A stretch of DNA of 16,703 nt from Bacillota bacterium (lineage in GTDB: Bacteria > Bacillota > Clostridia > Acetivibrionales > DTU013). This document shows, in pieces, positions 12,601 through 16,703 of the stretch. Each line of letters starts with the position of its first letter. The first letter of the stretch is position 1. The translations under genes and the position numbers were made by a program. The stretch covers positions 1-16,703 of the forward strand of contig JAEWQC010000075.1 of assembly GCA_023399355.1 (NCBI GenBank), read 5' to 3'. Below the pieces are notes generated by a model, which did not search any database, was not told the DNA's origin, and saw only the letters and a program-made list of their open reading frames with translations.

Positions 12601-12626
12601 ACATGACAAATATTGCGGAGGAGTAA

Positions 12627-14978
12627 ATGAAAAGGTTTATATGGATTAAACAATTATTTGGTCACAGATATTTCAACAGGATATTTTACTTGTCAATTTT
12701 TTCTTTAATATTGTTGGTAATACTTGCAACATTGGCTTTTTACATATATATAGATAGCAGCGTCAGCAAAAATACCTATAAAAATGATATGAAGATGTTG
12801 ATGCAGATAAAGAAGAATTATGAAAACACCAATAAATTGATAATCAATTTTTGCACAAGAGTTTTCTATGACCCCTCTGCCACTAAAGTCATGCAAAGTC
12901 AACCTGATGAATTGAGCTGGGGGGAAATAGCAGCAGAGTTGAAGAATATTTCTATTGATATGAAGAGTTTCGAGCCTTACATCCATTCCGTCTATATTTA
13001 CAATAATTCTTGTAAAACCTACTACTCCGCTTTCACAAATTACGAATCAGAAGTAAATGATGTTTATCTGGGAAAAGCAATCCTCCAGTATGATCATATG
13101 CCAAAACTGATGCCGGTTTTACGAAAAATTAAAACCAACAATCCTAAAACAATAGAATATGAGGACGTGCTTTCCTATTTCTATTATGATACCGTGGATG
13201 AAAGTAACCGTTTTAACGGATGTGTTATCGTAAATATTGAACCGGAATGGCTTTTGGATAACCTTAACAGTATGAATTCCGACGATAATGGGCGCTTTCT
13301 CTTAATGGCGTCCAATCGTAAGTTTTTCAATGTAGACGACAGTACATCCCATGAATATCTCGATGATCTGACTGTTGTATATTATCGGACAGTCATGGAT
13401 AAAATTAAAAATGGAATTACATCAGATATGATTCCCTGTTCAATTGACGGGGAAAGAAGCATTCTCTCCTACATATATTTAAAAAATGAAGATTTTATTT
13501 TATACAAAATTCAAACATATGATAATGTATATGCAGGTGTAAAGAATATAAAAATAACCTTCCTGATCATTTCTGCTTCTATCATCATTATAGCATTGTT
13601 TTTTGCCTTTTTTATGGCAGAAAACATCTATAAGCCATTTCAAAAACTTCTAAAGAGTATTAGCAGTTACACCGGCAATAATGATAGTTACATACATAAG
13701 GATGAATTGAGCTTTTTGGAGGATTCATACATACGCAGTGTAAATGAGATACATCTTTTAAAGAAAGAAATTGATTCAACTGATCTTATAAAGTACAAGT
13801 ATTATTTGACCCAGCTGCTTGTCAATAGTGATACGATGACAAACAATGAAATTATGGACATCAGCAATTCCGGATTATTTAATGTAAATATAAGGGACGT
13901 ACTTTCACTAATCATATTAAAACTGGATTCAGCATCTTCGGATAATCCTGCTGTGCAAAGTATAAACGACTGGATTAGAAATAATTTCAGTGAAGCTTTA
14001 AGCAACATCTATGTCAATGATATTGTCTATCTTGAAAACAATTATATTGTTGCTATTATTAATGCAGGGAATAGTAGAAATAACGGTAATGATAATGAGG
14101 TATTGTATCAGATTTTAGTTAACATGCAACAAAAAACCCATATTAGTTATGGTATTTCTTTTGCTGCTATCATTAGTGATCCCATCTGTTTAATCCATAA
14201 ATTATCGGAAACCTATGCTCTGTTGCAACGTTATCTGTCTTACAGCTATATTTATGGTAATACAGCTATAATTACAACTGAATTGATTAAAGAAAACTTG
14301 AGTAATTCTACCTTGAACTATCCTTTTTTAGAGGAGCAAAAACTTGTTGCCGGAATCAAGGAGCAAAAATTTGATGCAGTGACGACCCATCTGGATGATA
14401 TCATTAAAAAGCTTAGGAAGATGAGCTATAATAATATTACAATTTCACTGATGAATTTATGCAACACCATAAATGTTACAATTAATGAGGTCAATATAGC
14501 CAATTCCAGATCGCATACCATGGATATGTTCGACATCAATCCGGTGGATTACCATACAATTGATGAGTTCCAATCAGTTCTGCAGGATTTTATCAAAAAC
14601 AGTCTTACTGATAGCAGTGCTACTACCAAATATAACAGAAATATTAAAGCGGCCAAAAATATAATCTATAATGAGTATACAGATCCGAATTTGAGTCTGG
14701 TCAACATAGCTGAAAGAATAAAAATTTCACCGAACTATCTTAATTTCTCCTTCAATAGTATATGTGGCTGTTCTGTATCGGATTTTATTACAGACTACAG
14801 ATTGATTAAAGCTGCGGAACTTTTAGAGATATCGGATGACAGCATCACTTCAATTATGAATACTGTGGGTATACTGAATGAAAGCACATTTTACAGGCGT
14901 TTCAAGCTGAAATTCAATACAACGCCCAAAAATTATCTAGCCGACCGATTATATGAAAAGGTGATTAAAAACGACTGA
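12627..14978 (+). CDS. membrane-bound AraC-family regulator (YesN-like sensor-regulator)
   Basis: A 783-residue one-component regulator that joins an external sensor to a DNA-binding domain. TM1 is at about 18-42, followed by an extracellular domain of about 260 residues that may be a Cache-type sensor, TM2 at about 309-332, a long cytoplasmic region with coiled-coil character, and a C-terminal double helix-turn-helix of the AraC type (about 672-775): LSLVNIAERIKISPNYLNFSF in the first half and SITSIMNTVGILNESTFYRRFK with the typical F-x-R-x-F-K in the second, ending near TTPKNY. GGAGGAG (12617-12623) supports the start. Such proteins in clostridia and paenibacilli usually sit beside ABC sugar importers, and a solute-binding lipoprotein gene follows 215 bases downstream, so it probably activates that importer in response to an external oligosaccharide. 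The ligand is not known. Confidence 0.94.
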   Translation: MKRFIWIKQLFGHRYFNRIFYLSIFSLILLVILATLAFYIYIDSSVSKNTYKNDMKMLMQIKKNYENTNKLIINFCTRVFYDPSATKVMQSQPDELSWGEIAAELKNISIDMKSFEPYIHSVYIYNNSCKTYYSAFTNYESEVNDVYLGKAILQYDHMPKLMPVLRKIKTNNPKTIEYEDVLSYFYYDTVDESNRFNGCVIVNIEPEWLLDNLNSMNSDDNGRFLLMASNRKFFNVDDSTSHEYLDDLTVVYYRTVMDKIKNGITSDMIPCSIDGERSILSYIYLKNEDFILYKIQTYDNVYAGVKNIKITFLIISASIIIIALFFAFFMAENIYKPFQKLLKSISSYTGNNDSYIHKDELSFLEDSYIRSVNEIHLLKKEIDSTDLIKYKYYLTQLLVNSDTMTNNEIMDISNSGLFNVNIRDVLSLIILKLDSASSDNPAVQSINDWIRNNFSEALSNIYVNDIVYLENNYIVAIINAGNSRNNGNDNEVLYQILVNMQQKTHISYGISFAAIISDPICLIHKLSETYALLQRYLSYSYIYGNTAIITTELIKENLSNSTLNYPFLEEQKLVAGIKEQKFDAVTTHLDDIIKKLRKMSYNNITISLMNLCNTINVTINEVNIANSRSHTMDMFDINPVDYHTIDEFQSVLQDFIKNSLTDSSATTKYNRNIKAAKNIIYNEYTDPNLSLVNIAERIKISPNYLNFSFNSICGCSVSDFITDYRLIKAAELLEISDDSITSIMNTVGILNESTFYRRFKLKFNTTPKNYLADRLYEKVIKND

Positions 14979-15193
14979 TCCTATGAAAAGTTATGAAAGT
15001 TATGAATTTCATCAATATCCTTTCTCAGAGATCTTAATGAATAAAATTCATACTTTTTCTATTTTTTAATAGTTTTATTTCATGGGGGCATCGTATATTA
15101 TCAGACTGTGAGAAAGCTCAAGAGAAAGGAATTATTTCATTAGTTTCTGCAAAGGATTTGCCTTACTAAAACATTGCTTTTAAGGAATTGAAA
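14979..15193 (+). other. regulatory gap before the importer gene, weak terminator
   Basis: A short AT-rich hairpin (15037-15042 with 15046-15051, ATGAAT/ATTCAT) is followed by ACTTTTTCTATTTTTT and may terminate the AraC-type gene weakly. Just after its stop there are repeated TATGAAAGT-like elements near 14982-15005, which could be regulator sites. TATATTAT near 15095-15102 could serve as a -10 region for the importer gene, without a good -35. Confidence 0.35.
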
Positions 15194-16703
15194 ATGGGGT
15201 ATCTTATGAAAATATTGAAGGAATCGCTGGGTCTTGTAATTGTTGTTTCTATATTACTTGTCATTGCAGCATGTGGTACCACCTCGGGGAACCAGACAAT
15301 CGGGACAAGTGATTCAACCGTTGCATCCGGAAGTACCCAAAGCAATGCCGCCGATAATCGATGGAAGCCAACAGCCGATTACTCGAAAAAAGTCAGTTTG
15401 ACTCTGGCGACTCCGCAGGTAGTTGATGGATACGATTATACCGCCGGTGATGGTTTTGCCAAATTCTATTCCGATAAATTCAATTATGACATAGCGGTAA
15501 CATCTATAGCAATGGACAGCTGGGATGAAAGACTTCGCACCTGGATCAACTCAGGGGATATGCCTGATATCTGTATATATGACTATAAACCTATTGACGC
15601 CGCCGGTTATGTTAAGCAGGATCTACTTAAAAGGCTTCCTGATAAATGGAAGATCCGCTGGCCAAATCTTGCGAAAGTTTTTGATAAAACGGCACTCGGA
15701 CCGCAGATGGAAAGCAGGTTCAACGGCACTTATTTCCTTCCGAGAGCTCGTTATATGAATAATCTGCCGGGAGATCCATTACCGGATCATTTTTCTTTCT
15801 ATATGCGTAAGGACTGGGCGCAAGCTGTCGGTTTCCCTGTCAAGAGCACCTATACGGCATCGGAGATCATTCGATTCGGCAGGCTTATTATGGAAAAAGA
15901 CCCCGGAAAGACAGGTGACAGGCTCATCCCGATTTCTGAAAGTACCGCAAGTGCAGTCAGGTTATTTGTTCAAAGCAACAGTACACATTACAATTCCTTT
16001 TACAAAGATAAGGACGGAAAGTATAAATGGGGTGCAGCTTCAGAGGATACTCTGAAAGGTCTGAAGCTGTTTAAAGAAGCTTATACGTCCAAAGTCCTCA
16101 ATCAGCAATTTTACACCGTTAAGACGGATCAGGAACTTGAGCATTTCTTTTCTCAAGGTGTAACAGGTGGATGCTATGCAGCTGCTGCGACGCCATTTTT
16201 ATGTTACGTTTTTGACAATTTCTTCAAAAAAAGCTCTGAGAAAGGTGCTAAAGAATATGTCAACATGGCAACCATTTTAGGCGAGGATAATTATTACCAT
16301 CAGGAAGACCTCATCAATTTCTGGGGAGCAACCATCTTTAATCCTGATATTGATGATAATAAATTTGAGCGTTACATGGATATGCTCGATTATAACTGCA
16401 CATCTGAAGGCATGCTGCAAACAAATATCGGTTTCAAGGACGTAGATTGGACCTATGATAGCAATGGCGGGTACAAATTGATCCTACCGGCAGACCAGGC
16501 TGTCTCTGGTACCACAGGGAAATATCCATCCCTGGGGTCGCATACTATAGGCGTTACCATTCTATCCGATGATTTTGCTTTTGATAATCCGAATTTCACC
16601 AAAGAATCTAGAATGCTTTCAAAGAAGCTTTATGCCGAGAGATGCAAAATCGCTACTCCTGACACATTTACAAAAGTCGACTGGGATTTGTACTGCTATG
16701 ACT
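15194..16703 (+). CDS. ABC transporter extracellular solute-binding lipoprotein (partial, 3' end outside window)
   Basis: The frame is open from 15194 to the window end, 503 codons without a stop, so the gene is cut at its 3' end. The N-terminus is a lipoprotein signal: a hydrophobic stretch followed by the lipobox VIAAC with the lipidated Cys at residue 27 and a Ser/Thr/Gly-rich linker. The mature part resembles family 1 sugar-binding proteins of ABC importers (a segment such as WDERLRTWINSGDMPDI near residue 110, then aromatic-rich binding-cleft sequence). This is the large type (over 500 residues) typical of oligosaccharide systems in clostridia and paenibacilli. AAGGA (15182-15186) is seven bases before the ATG at 15194; an in-frame ATG at 15206 is an alternative. 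Permease genes are expected next. It is probably controlled by the upstream AraC-type sensor. Confidence 0.92.
   Translation, partial: MGYLMKILKESLGLVIVVSILLVIAACGTTSGNQTIGTSDSTVASGSTQSNAADNRWKPTADYSKKVSLTLATPQVVDGYDYTAGDGFAKFYSDKFNYDIAVTSIAMDSWDERLRTWINSGDMPDICIYDYKPIDAAGYVKQDLLKRLPDKWKIRWPNLAKVFDKTALGPQMESRFNGTYFLPRARYMNNLPGDPLPDHFSFYMRKDWAQAVGFPVKSTYTASEIIRFGRLIMEKDPGKTGDRLIPISESTASAVRLFVQSNSTHYNSFYKDKDGKYKWGAASEDTLKGLKLFKEAYTSKVLNQQFYTVKTDQELEHFFSQGVTGGCYAAAATPFLCYVFDNFFKKSSEKGAKEYVNMATILGEDNYYHQEDLINFWGATIFNPDIDDNKFERYMDMLDYNCTSEGMLQTNIGFKDVDWTYDSNGGYKLILPADQAVSGTTGKYPSLGSHTIGVTILSDDFAFDNPNFTKESRMLSKKLYAERCKIATPDTFTKVDWDLYCYD

Overview
The window looks like chromosomal DNA of a low-to-mid GC Gram-positive anaerobe, most likely a clostridium (Lachnospiraceae or a relative). 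The basis is strong GGAGG-type ribosome binding sites, a two-transmembrane AraC-type regulator next to an ABC sugar-binding lipoprotein, an EF-G-like GTPase fused to a YacP/Rae1 nuclease, a large chemoreceptor, and a radical SAM/SPASM gene beside a Cys-rich substrate candidate. The species cannot be named from the sequence alone.

Layout: 1-700 has no convincing gene but is full of inverted repeats, possibly a small non-coding mobile element, and ends in a hairpin that may terminate the chemoreceptor. 713-2836 (-) is a methyl-accepting chemotaxis protein. 3318-4441 (-) is a MarR regulator followed by a flavodoxin-fold NAD(P)H oxidoreductase, driven by a well-formed promoter whose -10 box lies inside a triple-half-site operator. 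5043-9556 (+) is the most interesting part: an 887-residue protein made of three 148-residue beta-trefoils (nine subrepeats), a calcineurin-like phosphoesterase domain and a 129-residue tail with 20 cysteines in a regular 7/5 spacing; then a radical SAM/SPASM enzyme with all ten expected cysteines; then an 86-residue protein of unknown function. 9634-12282 (-) is a TetM/EF-G-like ribosomal GTPase fused to a Rae1-like RNase domain. 12627-14978 (+) is a membrane-bound AraC-type regulator, and 15194 to the window end (+) is the solute-binding lipoprotein of an ABC importer, cut by the window edge.

How they may work together: the MarR and oxidoreductase genes form an autoregulated, probably electrophile- or redox-responsive operon. 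The AraC-type sensor probably controls the downstream importer. The 5043-9556 cluster is best read as a RiPP-like protein maturation system in which the radical SAM enzyme would install thioether (ranthipeptide or sactipeptide type) or other crosslinks on the Cys-repeat tail of a large multidomain protein instead of on a small free precursor peptide. No transporter, protease or signal peptide accompanies it, so the product may stay attached to its large carrier. That functional link is inference from adjacency and composition; the domain calls are read from the sequence.
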